The translations under genes and the position numbers were made by a program. From contig CAXAMN010026450.1 of NCBI GenBank assembly GCA_963970005.1, positions 471,523-535,522 of the forward strand: DNA of 64,000 bases. Direction: 5' to 3'. The notes below the pieces were generated by a model, which searched no databases, had not been told where the DNA came from, and worked only from the letters and a program-made list of their open reading frames with translations. This DNA comes from Durusdinium trenchii (lineage: Eukaryota > Sar > Dinophyceae > Suessiales > Symbiodiniaceae). This document shows, one piece after another, positions 47,201-54,255 of the stretch. Each line of letters opens with the position of its first letter. Positions within the stretch are counted from its first letter, which is position 1.

Positions 47201-47772
47201 TCCCCGTCTGGTGGATCAGGCGCATCATCGTCGTCGTCTTGATCGTCGCTGTCGTCGGGATCGGGTAACTCGGGATTGGTAGGTGCATCTGGAGAACCGG
47301 CTCTCTCCTTCAGGACTTTCATTCCTTCGAGAGTGCTGTTCAACCTCTCGTACTCTTTCTTCAAAGGGAATTCTATTCCGTCGTCTTGGAAGATCTTCTC
47401 TGTGATGTGAGGAGTAATCAATTTCCTCAACGGTCTCTCGGCATCATAGCCTAGATTCTGTTGTGCGAAATCGCTTATAGCCCATACTTTGTATTTCCTC
47501 GACCAGTTCATCCCGGTCCCCATAACGTACCCTGCGAAGATGCCAGGTATGCTCTTGGGGTCGAACTTGTGATCCTGGTCCCTTTCTCTCGCGTCACTAG
47601 GTTTGAAGAACACCTTCGCCCCGAGTGGTATCACCATGCCTGGGAATTCGCTCTTGTGCAACTTTAACCATGCACTGCTGCCATCGCTCAGCTTCTCGAT
47701 GTTCAACAAATGGCTTACGCACTCCACTGCAAATGGCCAAAACATGGTGGTAGTCCGGCTTCTAGTAGGCAT
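41140..47772 (-). CDS. Element B ORF3: integrase end, reverse transcriptase, RNase H and methyltransferase-like extension
   Basis: The frame has 2210 codons. It opens inside the integrase (FWPFAVECVSHLLN, then KLHKSEFPGMVIPLGAKVFF), so the upstream half is in ORF2. An acidic Lys-rich linker (residues about 150-390) leads to RT: CRVNKALYGHPDSG and the intact catalytic LLVIYVDDLKLAG at about residue 714. RNase H follows (LFADADYAGCG, STPEAEIVAADYAL, YDDNQALINVMRSG, ADIHTKGF). From residue about 1100 the protein continues for another 1100 residues. Residues about 1510-1720 (VMFAGPCTGGSAWSRYN, ALFELPRYCAYWK, DGCMYGL, IKKPWKIVS, then a Cys-His stretch) match the methyltransferase-like domain of element A. 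The last 450 residues are unassigned. Copia polyproteins normally end soon after RNase H. Confidence 0.9.
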   Translation of the reverse strand: MPTRSRTTTMFWPFAVECVSHLLNIEKLSDGSSAWLKLHKSEFPGMVIPLGAKVFFKPSDARERDQDHKFDPKSIPGIFAGYVMGTGMNWSRKYKVWAISDFAQQNLGYDAERPLRKLITPHITEKIFQDDGIEFPLKKEYERLNSTLEGMKVLKERAGSPDAPTNPELPDPDDSDDQDDDDDAPDPPDGDLKSKANEIDAIEDEKTEELAEKKKEDYSGPDHYSVGGPGDNVVYLNNDGEHVKIAKDGRLYRVGSDGRRLFHNSPRPKDYLTPEEWQKLSVKDRAIAKKAGKHVDRVVDRLSKKAKGLGSSTDKKEDEEPDELLKDLEDVKKGDEGGSEKKSKKDKKDKKTKKDKKSKKEKKSKGEEEKGEGGPSLAMPTTFMEWDTDDDEDPWSPKSFTSESTCVPSDEEFLTDWDESAMWEDSDDNLAMAAWKTENVYNPLNGQICCCITGDPIDNDIVDEPFPTMPCVVRDTQHRPKLMGNRLFHAVVSRPVSRAEILSNKKAMQSMLDEWGGLWDEETFDGSWLREYDEIVATSKKKGEEVHLARVHGICVEKNYQLPDDDPKRKFKGRGVLLGDQVKNQNFEAALFQDLGNSPATFEAARWADFYGCLEGNDVQVADAIRAYIQALLGGVPCWAELPWEAWPKHLQEEITRRGLKRPMCRVNKALYGHPDSGTMWEQHCDESVRALEFKPVGPEWPSMYYHEKLDLLLVIYVDDLKLAGPKENLKKGWDLLRSKLRIEPETEVGLYLGCVLSKGEDKLADGSKVTTMTYDMSALLKMSVVKYLDIVGKDTVLKKVATPMLPDVTKDHPSRAPCSTQKGLAVTCTWCGTCFSPDQAASKARSTDDDVKSDAKEQPRGTLAPHAASLLMKLLYAARIARFDLLRAINVLARNVTKWTVADDAKLHHLMCYVHHSADQKMVGWVGDSKADLSLALFADADYAGCGQSLKSTSGAHMHVQGKRTRFPLAGGSKRQGCVSHSTPEAEIVAADYALRTLGIPSISAWETLMRTPPRIVFYDDNQALINVMRSGRNPTMRHMERTHGISITWLYEMFKRDYLLLVYEVTARMAADIHTKGFDDANSWKHACMLINILSDDGLRSQALLDLMKPTHDGLSYAKQLQKDRYSKVPTYPYTTIPIVPPHLYQPGLSSKEGLQEIPVCDPYVMVRTPKLYRLRPPRAPPDMAYLRSTWILQDAQWQQIEDKVDPTLEPVRLDRWVERAFFQFHPLSSPLPEASVPASRHFDAATLPRLLFSLRPLVQCRELQQTLRDSSLYLSIHHCSTSALHVLNALTRLVHGGNGGYGGSSMIFDNFVSDPEEQEHSVHDHWEVDEEAKTLTRIHSSPRRKAFCPSDAPSCPVDMSRIKDDRMTYRQGSQLESSDFEDCVKDYWRHSGRGTHTKTHLRWTGKTVFTLRGNNAESENEEAKSAAIALCSTPKRMRTIPLKDIIVPTFVSVSKAKSEESKEHRIVDVNLRRHDGKIAYRYQFVLCEEDHNLAARDEQMVIDLYDIGKEPAFILLCSEECNHFTHLAAKHDYTIVTVSQSDDLTSPYGIARALAAVRSEKDAVMFAGPCTGGSAWSRYNAKVSDAIAKSIELKRALYWDLWERFETVMVRVLRIGAAALFELPRYCAYWKDQRVQRLLSGTDCDCHVFDGCMYGLGAEFNDSHSDKKLIKKPWKIVSWNLEFGNQLSRTCDKSHSHRDCAGKYTKTTQLYNKKIVGIILKTVTKRIAAFQKSEKMMHAVPCLMIRALGSSFNERSVCDATSNETVYTCDEHGTQISHVRRIEPHGIHDFQACCICLCDHSTASPVRFSDVAMASVGGVMNYNSNTSGYPTFIIKILDGLVEMKERGQITLPPRMSRSTHGLDVVEAWIAVGIPPLVPLSINYAMSRTKSDDTKFLTASLKKLVGYMNEEEKKEKTGDLARRYKLSMATIKGRFGNDASGVFSNLSRYLVEPEEIGAIDDLWDDVRDFINSGRLNDTMVAYQQWRNLSGSANESMNMREAADPSDHVYATCLESYYTIFSSIFYHTSDKLTSRNAKEKVKELIDTVNREVRNMALAIRVHNSDNAMDKIHVIDVLEDLIARKRGLPKYRSAAQNHMETFLGSMSVMVQYLDNCKPPVALIIPEELRFMREKVMPMINEWIPVEPTMFRVQYNAAAAESGRQNEYNRRSSAFKSYTEYIEEMKKKIEDKVIPSLPFWDMVESEGPEPP

Positions 47773-50700
47773 GTCGATGTGGTAAGCATCATGAACTGAT
47801 TGTTTCTTTCGGCGAGTGAATTGTTCTGGGGATGTCCTGGAAGCGACTGGTCTAGTGGAATCCGGAGTTCCTTGAGTGCTGCTTCAAATTGTGGCGCATC
47901 ATCCGAGTAAGCGTTGGTGACCTTTCTCTTACCGATATAGTGCTTCATCGCCTGCACCACTTCGTCACTATTGCTTGCTTTCAAAGGATAACCCCATATC
48001 ACACCAGTGAACCGATCTCGAATCACCAATACATCCTTATCCGGCATGATCCCATCTCTCGCCATCTTCTGAGTGTTCATGAGATCGAAAGTGATAAGGT
48101 CACCGAATGCCTTCAATTTCCGTTTGAAAGCTCCCTTGCTAGTCTTGTAGTGCTTCATCTTTGCTCTCACACATGACTTGCAGTATGGGTTCTTGTATCG
48201 GTGCGTCATCAGGTGCAATATGGATTTCGCCTCGTTCTTCAGCACTCCTGGCTTTGATAGTCTGGCTTCCCCGTCAACCACATCGACTTCCAATAGCCCC
48301 TCTTCATCTTCACCAATGTCACTCTCCTCTCGTTCAGAATCCGCATCACCTCCATGTTCGTCGTCTTCGGCTTCTTCAGGTTGGTCATCGTGATCACGAT
48401 CGATTCTCGGGTCTTCCCCGTCATATTCCTCTTCAGGAGAATACCTGTCATCACCGTGTTCCTCTGGTTCTCCTTCGACGCCTGCAACAGCTGGATTGAT
48501 ATCAGATTCATCATCCCGATCTCTCTGGTTATCTTTCTTCTTTCTCCTCCGTCTCCGTGGTTTCTTGGGCGGAAGTTCCTCTTGTTGTGTCTCCTGACCT
48601 GCTGTGGCCTCGTCTTCATGCCCCACACCCGACAGTATGCGATGAAGTATCGTAGCCAAGCCGTCTGGTCTTGGTAAACATCTCCCGTCATCATCATTCA
48701 CCTTGATGTAGGGTATGTTGTCATGCACCGATAGCGGAATCTTGTTCGCGTTCTGGTCGATGAGGTATGGCAATTGATTTGCCGGCCATATGAATGAGTA
48801 CCCTTGTTCCATGCACCGTTTCCCAATGGAAAAGACTGATGGTGTGCTCTCCAACACGTGTGCCTCGGATCTCATGGGTAGTTCGTCCACATTGATGTCC
48901 ACCATCTCTGATGTACTAGTTACACCATTCGCTGTCATGAAGCTCACGGATTTGGGTCCTTCCTTGGTGGTAAGGCCCATGGCATTGACTTTCTCTCTTG
49001 AGATCAAGTCGTGTCCACATCCCGTGTCCATGATGAAGCGTATCGGTGGTCCATCATACCTCTCCACAGCCATGAACATCGTGTCTCCTGGTATCGTGTA
49101 GTTGACAGAATCCTCCCTTACCACCTCGCTGGTGTTGAAGTCAGACAGGTCGACGTTCACCTCGATTCCTTCATCTCGAGTGATTTGTATCCATGCCTTG
49201 GCAATGTGTTCAGCAGAAAATAGCTCCATCATCTTACCTTTGGCATGTGCTACTCGTGCAGCTATATTGCTCACTCTGAGGGCTCTCAACGACGAAATGA
49301 ACTCGGTATCCACCTTCCGCACCTCATTCTTCTTCTTCCTGAGGGGACGGGTGTTCAGCTCATTACCAGGATCGCAGGTGAACGTGGTCACATTCGCCTG
49401 GTCATCGAATCTGACTTTAAAGCGAAGCGCCAACTCACCTTGTTGTACGTTGGGAAGTGCGGGTTGTACGTCCTCGTCATCACTCTCGATGTCTCCGCAA
49501 AGCATGAAGGCTGGCGCAGCCGGTTTGGGCTTGGCTTTGCCTTTAGCCTCTTGTTTTGTAGCAGGGGCAGCGTGATGCTGACGCCGACATTTGTCCCCGA
49601 ACTTGCACGATCCTTTCTGCCAATTCCAACAGACCTGATCCTTCATTGGCTTAGGGCTACTGCTCCTGCCACCAGGACTCTTTGATCTGTCACCCTTGAG
49701 GCTTTCTGGTTTCTTAGCAGAACTTTTGTGCTTCTCTTGGTGACTAAACTTGCATTTGTCTCCTCTAGAACGTCCGTTTTTCCCATGGAAGTGGAAAGCG
49801 CATCCTATCTTGGACGTATCTGCTGGAGTCGCTGACCTGCCACGATCCCCCTTTGGGCTCTTCGTGGTTGATCTTCCACGATCCTGCTTCTTGTCCTTCT
49901 TGTTGTGGTCCTTCGGATTAGCCTGAGGAAGTACTGGAGCGGCGTCATGCTTCGGTGGATCGGCCTTGGTATTCTTGGGTTTCGCTTTAGGGTCCTTCTT
50001 CTCCGCCGCTGGTGTGGCTTTCACGAGGTTCCCAAAAGCTTTTTCCCTTTCCTTCTTGTTTGTGGTCTCGATTGATTTCCGTATCCACTTCGCCATGATC
50101 TCTCGTAACTTCTGGTAGGTCTTATCCGGATCCTTATCCAACATGTTGTCGTACACGGACAAGTCTAACGCCATAACTTTGGAATCCTTAATCTTATCCC
50201 AAAGCAGGTTGCGGAGTGCTTTGTCAGGAAGCATGTCATCCGCATCCATACCTGATATGATCTCATCCCACTGTCCAAGGAATCTGGATAGTTGATTATC
50301 CCCAGGGAACTTTAGATCGAATAAGTGCTTGGATGCATACATCACATCGACGTTGTCGGCACTCCGGAAGCTATCGACGATCAACGCTAACATTTCTCGT
50401 CCCTTGACCATTCCAGGAGTTGTGCCTCTCGCACGTCTCTGCATCATCTGCCTCACCTTCAGTTGTACGTCATGAGGTCTCTCACCTGCTGCGTGGATGA
50501 TCGTATGTAGGATGATACCAAGCTTGGCGTCTATGCTGGCGAATCTTGCTTCGCCTGATGTCTCGAGCAGAAATGGGTCATATGGTGATCTGAAGGCATC
50601 CGAGAGCCATTGGATCCAATCTTCTTGTTTTTCGTCGCCCGATGCCGTCACGACTGCCGCTACAACCTGGGATTTCCAAACCTCCAGGTCGTGTATCTTG

Positions 50701-50912
50701 GGCCATGCAGGGATGTTGATCTTCTCGTGTTCCTTCCGAGATATCCTGGAGCCACCCGAGCTAGAGGATGAGGCGGCACCATGTTCGGTTGCGGCTGCAT
50801 TCTCTGCGCTCAGGCGCTCCTCTTCGTACCTCCTCCGGTACTTATTCCTCTCATCTCTGAGCCGTGCTGCATGCGCTTCGAATTCCATCATGTCCTGTTG
50901 GTTCTGCATCAT
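47715..50912 (-). CDS. Element B ORF2: Gag, CCCH zinc fingers, protease and integrase
   Basis: The frame has 1065 codons and starts at ATG 50912. INIPAWPKIHDLEVWKS to about residue 290 matches the capsid region of dinoflagellate copia Gag. Two CCCH-type fingers follow in a Lys/Ser-rich stretch (CAFHFHGKNG...CKFSH and CWNWQKGSCKFGDKC...H) where the usual CCHC knuckle would be. The protease site is IRFIMDTGCGHDLIS, with a proper Asp-Thr-Gly. An acidic linker precedes the integrase HHCC finger (ILHLMTHRYKNPYCKSC) and the D-D-E core: FDLMNT, AYSDDAPQFE and NSLAERNNQF. The frame stops at 47715 inside the integrase. The rest is in ORF3, one base back (-1). A one-base deletion in a T run or a -1 shift would explain it. 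Confidence 0.92.
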   Translation of the reverse strand: MMQNQQDMMEFEAHAARLRDERNKYRRRYEEERLSAENAAATEHGAASSSSSGGSRISRKEHEKINIPAWPKIHDLEVWKSQVVAAVVTASGDEKQEDWIQWLSDAFRSPYDPFLLETSGEARFASIDAKLGIILHTIIHAAGERPHDVQLKVRQMMQRRARGTTPGMVKGREMLALIVDSFRSADNVDVMYASKHLFDLKFPGDNQLSRFLGQWDEIISGMDADDMLPDKALRNLLWDKIKDSKVMALDLSVYDNMLDKDPDKTYQKLREIMAKWIRKSIETTNKKEREKAFGNLVKATPAAEKKDPKAKPKNTKADPPKHDAAPVLPQANPKDHNKKDKKQDRGRSTTKSPKGDRGRSATPADTSKIGCAFHFHGKNGRSRGDKCKFSHQEKHKSSAKKPESLKGDRSKSPGGRSSSPKPMKDQVCWNWQKGSCKFGDKCRRQHHAAPATKQEAKGKAKPKPAAPAFMLCGDIESDDEDVQPALPNVQQGELALRFKVRFDDQANVTTFTCDPGNELNTRPLRKKKNEVRKVDTEFISSLRALRVSNIAARVAHAKGKMMELFSAEHIAKAWIQITRDEGIEVNVDLSDFNTSEVVREDSVNYTIPGDTMFMAVERYDGPPIRFIMDTGCGHDLISREKVNAMGLTTKEGPKSVSFMTANGVTSTSEMVDINVDELPMRSEAHVLESTPSVFSIGKRCMEQGYSFIWPANQLPYLIDQNANKIPLSVHDNIPYIKVNDDDGRCLPRPDGLATILHRILSGVGHEDEATAGQETQQEELPPKKPRRRRRKKKDNQRDRDDESDINPAVAGVEGEPEEHGDDRYSPEEEYDGEDPRIDRDHDDQPEEAEDDEHGGDADSEREESDIGEDEEGLLEVDVVDGEARLSKPGVLKNEAKSILHLMTHRYKNPYCKSCVRAKMKHYKTSKGAFKRKLKAFGDLITFDLMNTQKMARDGIMPDKDVLVIRDRFTGVIWGYPLKASNSDEVVQAMKHYIGKRKVTNAYSDDAPQFEAALKELRIPLDQSLPGHPQNNSLAERNNQFMMLTTSTCLLEAGLPPCFGHLQWSA

Positions 50913-50950
50913 ACCTTCGTAGTACTCAATCGCCTCTTTCTCCTCGGACC

Positions 50951-52234
50951 TTATGACTTTTCAGTACGTTCAAGTTCCGCTCTAAGCTTGGTCATCATCT
51001 CATTCTCCACATTGGGTTCTGATCCCATGTCTGGTGATTTCAACTTCAGTGCGACCTTCAATTGTGCTTCACTTGCGCTTGATTCGATCAATTCTTCCTG
51101 AAGACGTTTCAGCATCCTCTCTTTACGTAGAATGTCTTCTTCCAACATATTCACCTTGACTTCGGCTTTCTTGAGTTCGGCGTTGGATGGTTGAGACGGT
51201 CGATCGGATCCTTGAATCCTCGCCTGTGTCAACTCCTCGTTCGCCTTCTTCAATTGCTCCCTGATGGTCATGATGAAATTGTCCTGATTATTAGATCGGT
51301 TGTTGAGCTCCTCATTCTCTTCTGATAACCATTTGATCTTGCTTGCATACATTGCTTCCCTCATCTTCATCTCCTCAGCATATTCGTGTTTGTTCCTGGC
51401 ACTCTGCCTTTGTAGTCCAACTAACTCCTGTCTATACAGGTCCTTGACGTTCTCAGCATCTGCGATTGTAGTCATGACCTCGGTTACGGCTCGATCTCTT
51501 TCCGCCGATATAGCCTGGATCTCTTCCGTGCCGATGTTCACAACTTGACTAACCATCTCTGCGCTGTTGCGATCAGCGTACTCCCCTAATTGGGTGAGAC
51601 GATCCCGCATTGCCACACGATCAGTGTCCATCTGGTATTGCAGATCGTGTGCTGCTGAGAGCAAACAGTCTCTGGATTCTGTAAGTTGGGAGATTCTTCG
51701 TTGATTTCCATATCCTTCGACATAACATTCTTCGAGGTGTGCCATCACTACTTCGTGGACTTCGGTCTCGTGTTGTATAATCTGGTTCTGTCTCTGCTCA
51801 CATTCGACCATCCATGCGTTTTGGTGGTTCAACATATGCACCTCGGCAAGTAGTTGCGCACACTTCGCATTCAGGTCTCCATCGGCCCGTGCTAGTTGTA
51901 GGTTGTCAGTGCTTGCCCTTGCTCCATCTCCAGCTTCGCTGTCCGACGGCACTGGTACAGCTGACCCATCTTCCAATGCTAACACTCTCACAGCTCCGGT
52001 GTCAGTCCTCCTCCTTGTCTCCCTAGGGCTACGGCCTGATCTCGGTGTCCCCCCCGGTGGTGTCGATTGCGCTGACGGGGAACGACTTCGTGCTCTACCT
52101 GTCGCAACTTCTCTCACCACTGTCAGAGTCTCCGCTTCGATCGTACCTGGACTAGAGTTGTGGGATGCACTCATCCGATCTGCGGCCGCAGCAGCTGCTC
52201 CAAAAGATGCAGTGCTGGCGTCGGATTGGTCCAT
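50951..52234 (-). CDS. Element B ORF1: coiled-coil protein preceding Gag
   Basis: The frame has 427 codons from ATG 52234, about 110 nt after the 5' LTR. The first 110 residues are Ser/Pro/Arg-rich and low in complexity. The rest is long amphipathic helix with heptad-like Leu/Glu/Gln/Lys content (MLEEDILRKERMLKRLQEE), predicted coiled coil. No enzyme motif is seen. It ends GAA AAG TCA TAA. The ORF2 frame is open from the AAA overlapping this end, so either a -1 slip on the A run or separate initiation at ATG 50912 is possible. It may be an assembly or packaging partner of Gag; this is inference from position only. Confidence 0.75.
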   Translation of the reverse strand: MDQSDASTASFGAAAAAADRMSASHNSSPGTIEAETLTVVREVATGRARSRSPSAQSTPPGGTPRSGRSPRETRRRTDTGAVRVLALEDGSAVPVPSDSEAGDGARASTDNLQLARADGDLNAKCAQLLAEVHMLNHQNAWMVECEQRQNQIIQHETEVHEVVMAHLEECYVEGYGNQRRISQLTESRDCLLSAAHDLQYQMDTDRVAMRDRLTQLGEYADRNSAEMVSQVVNIGTEEIQAISAERDRAVTEVMTTIADAENVKDLYRQELVGLQRQSARNKHEYAEEMKMREAMYASKIKWLSEENEELNNRSNNQDNFIMTIREQLKKANEELTQARIQGSDRPSQPSNAELKKAEVKVNMLEEDILRKERMLKRLQEELIESSASEAQLKVALKLKSPDMGSEPNVENEMMTKLRAELERTEKS

Positions 52235-52320
52235 CTTCAGTGACTGAGGGTAACTGATCTATCCGATGCGTGTGCGTTTAGATGGTATTGTGTAAGGCCG
52301 CAGCTCGTACCCAGCTCAAA

Positions 52321-52344
52321 GGAGTCTGGATACGGCTGATAACC
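52321..52344 (-). promoter_or_regulatory. Probable primer-binding site region of element B
   Basis: On the minus strand GGTTATCAGCCGTATCC follows the 5' LTR directly. The TATCAG core resembles the complement of the initiator-Met tRNA 3' end (TGGTATCAGAGC), which many copia elements use, but with one extra T and no leading TGG. The primer is therefore uncertain. Confidence 0.4.
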
Positions 52345-52504
52345 TGCGAACGGATGGAAAGGTGTGCCCTGGCCCCGTTCTAGCCCTTAATTCAACATGA
52401 AGCTCGCGCGCTAAAGCTCCTTTTTACCTGGTTGGGCACTTGAGCCAAAAGTATATGGCATGTACCTGTATAGCAACTATACTGGGACCTCATCCCTATT
52501 GACA
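52345..52504 (-). repeat. Element B 5' LTR (160 bp)
   Basis: Identical to 35092-35251. It lies upstream of the ORFs on the minus strand and is therefore the 5' LTR, expected to hold the element's promoter. Confidence 0.97.
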
Positions 52505-52509
52505 ATCAA
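52505..52509. repeat. Target-site duplication of element B, right copy (ATCAA)
   Basis: ATCAA directly after the LTR end at 52504, equal to 35087-35091. Confidence 0.93.
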
Positions 52510-52930
52510 GGAAATATTCCATTCAAACGAAGAGTAGCGATGAAGATCGTGCTCACAGCTTTGCAGGACAAAGCTGGACTCACAGAGGTACAGCATCTAA
52601 TCTGCAAGAAAGCACAACGTGTAGAGTCCTCACCTCAATGCAGTGTCATGTTGAGTGACACCGCAAGATGTTTTGAAAGAGGAGGGTGAATACATGGTAC
52701 TTGGGCCTCTTTGATAAGGCCCCTTCTTAAGGAGGCTCAAGCACAATTTCTTCTCCCCCCTCTTGAAGACAATTTCAATAGCACACCCAGCGATACTTGA
52801 GATTCGAAGAACACACTGCCTCCAGAACACGTACTCCATCCAGGGGCCGACGTGGAGAATCGACACTCCTTGCCAGGATGGAGCTATATATATAATTTGA
52901 ATTGAAAGACTTGAAACCACGGAAAACTTG

Positions 52931-53662
52931 GCCTCACCGGCCAAACCTGAAATACTTTCTGCTTTCAACATATCTTGTCTGCTGTCTTTTGCTCTTTCTG
53001 TCTGTCTTGAGACCTGTAAACCTTTCCTGCTTTTTTGTGTGTCTTTCTTTAGATCAGACCGTTCATCTTGTTTATTTATTTTTTTTTGTGTGTGTTGTTT
53101 CTCTTTCTGTAAACCTTTCTTTAGTGATAAACCTTTTTTCTTTCTGTTTATTTTAGTTTTCTGGAGTTTGGCCTTCTTCCTTGGTTTCGTTCTCAAGCCC
53201 TTTCTTCCTTATCTATTTGTCGTGTTAACTCTTTCTTGTTTTTCTTTCTGTCCTTCTTTCTTTTCTTTCTTTAGACCTTGCCTTCTTTATTCTTTATTGT
53301 TTTGTTGTTTCTCTGTTCAAACCTTTCTTACCGTTTCCTTTTTCCTGTCTTCCTTAGACCTTTTCTTCCCTTAGATTTTTATATACTGGTTTTGACCTTT
53401 CTGTATTTCATTAGAGCTGTCTCCCTTTTGGGTCATACTGTATTATTGTGTCTTCTTAGTCAGACCATGTTTGTTCCTGTTTGAACTGAACCCCCTCCCA
53501 TCACCTATAATAACTTGTGTAACCTTCAGCTGTCTTGTTGCGTTTTTCTTGTCCTGTCTTTCCTTAGACGCTAGACGTTCTTACTGGTTGTTCTTTTGCT
53601 TTTTCTTTTGTGTTTTTGAGTTGAAGCAATCGCCTCACCGGCCAAACCTGCAATACTTTCTG
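52931..53662. repeat. Pyrimidine-rich tract bounded by 31-bp direct repeats
   Basis: 52931-52961 and 53632-53662 (GCCTCACCGGCCAAACCTG...) agree at 30 of 31 bases. The 670 bp between are strongly T/C-rich on the + strand, with many imperfect copies of words such as CTTTCTTTAGACCTT and GTAAACCTTTC. Long frames on either strand here (for example 52928-53374 +) are low-complexity and are not taken as genes. Confidence 0.7.
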
Positions 53663-54255
53663 TAACATTCTGTAACCTTCCACATGAATTCCCAGCAATG
53701 TTCTTCGATGTTACACACATTTCACCAGTGGAACGTGGAGAGGCAAAGCATGGTAAAGCGGTCTGTGATGAATGAATCATGGACAGTTGTGACAATTGAA
53801 CACAAAAATTTTGAGTTGTTGGACCAAACAAAGACCTCACCTCTGCGGAGCTGGCCGTCTTTGCCTCAAAGTTGCTGGCCCGGCCTTGGATCCATTGCCT
53901 GAACCAGCCAGTGTCAAGGAGTCTTGGCTGCGGTTTGCACTTAGCACTATGCCCCGCTATAGGTGTGAGATTTGCAACGGCCAACGGCGTCTCATAATCT
54001 TTTTGTGGACCCTTCGCAAAGGTCAACCTACCAAGATCTGGCCTTCCGCGCCCAATCTATAATATCTAGGCAGAGGTCCAATACAAGACCCCCCCGGAGC
54101 TTTGATGATAACCAGTATTCAATAGCCTTGGTCTATAAGCAGCAAGGCACATATTGGGCACCACGAGGGGACACACACACAATTTCAAGGTTTTATCAGT
54201 TAATCTTTGACTGAAAGAACTAAATTCAACCTTCAGGGACAGAACCAACTGACAC

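Larger units (their letters stand above)
35092..52504 (-). mobile_element. Element B: complete 17.4-kb Ty1/copia-type LTR retroelement with extra ORFs
   Basis: The element is bounded by two identical 160-bp direct repeats that start TG and end CA on the + strand, flanked by ATCAA on both sides. Transcription is on the minus strand. From 52234 down to 35585 there are five long ORFs: coiled-coil protein, Gag-protease-integrase, integrase end-RT-RNase H plus a long extension, a CCHC-knuckle protein, and a KptA-like protein. Integrase precedes RT, as in Ty1/copia. Typical copia elements are about 5-6 kb, so this one is roughly three times longer, mainly because of coding sequence after RNase H. 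Identical LTRs and an intact target duplication mean little time has passed since insertion. The element is in the same orientation as the neighbouring host genes. Confidence 0.96.

Noticed and set aside
52928-53374. 148-codon + frame with Phe/Leu/Cys runs, looking like membrane segments
   Set aside because: It is produced by the pyrimidine-rich tract; composition alone explains the apparent hydrophobicity.
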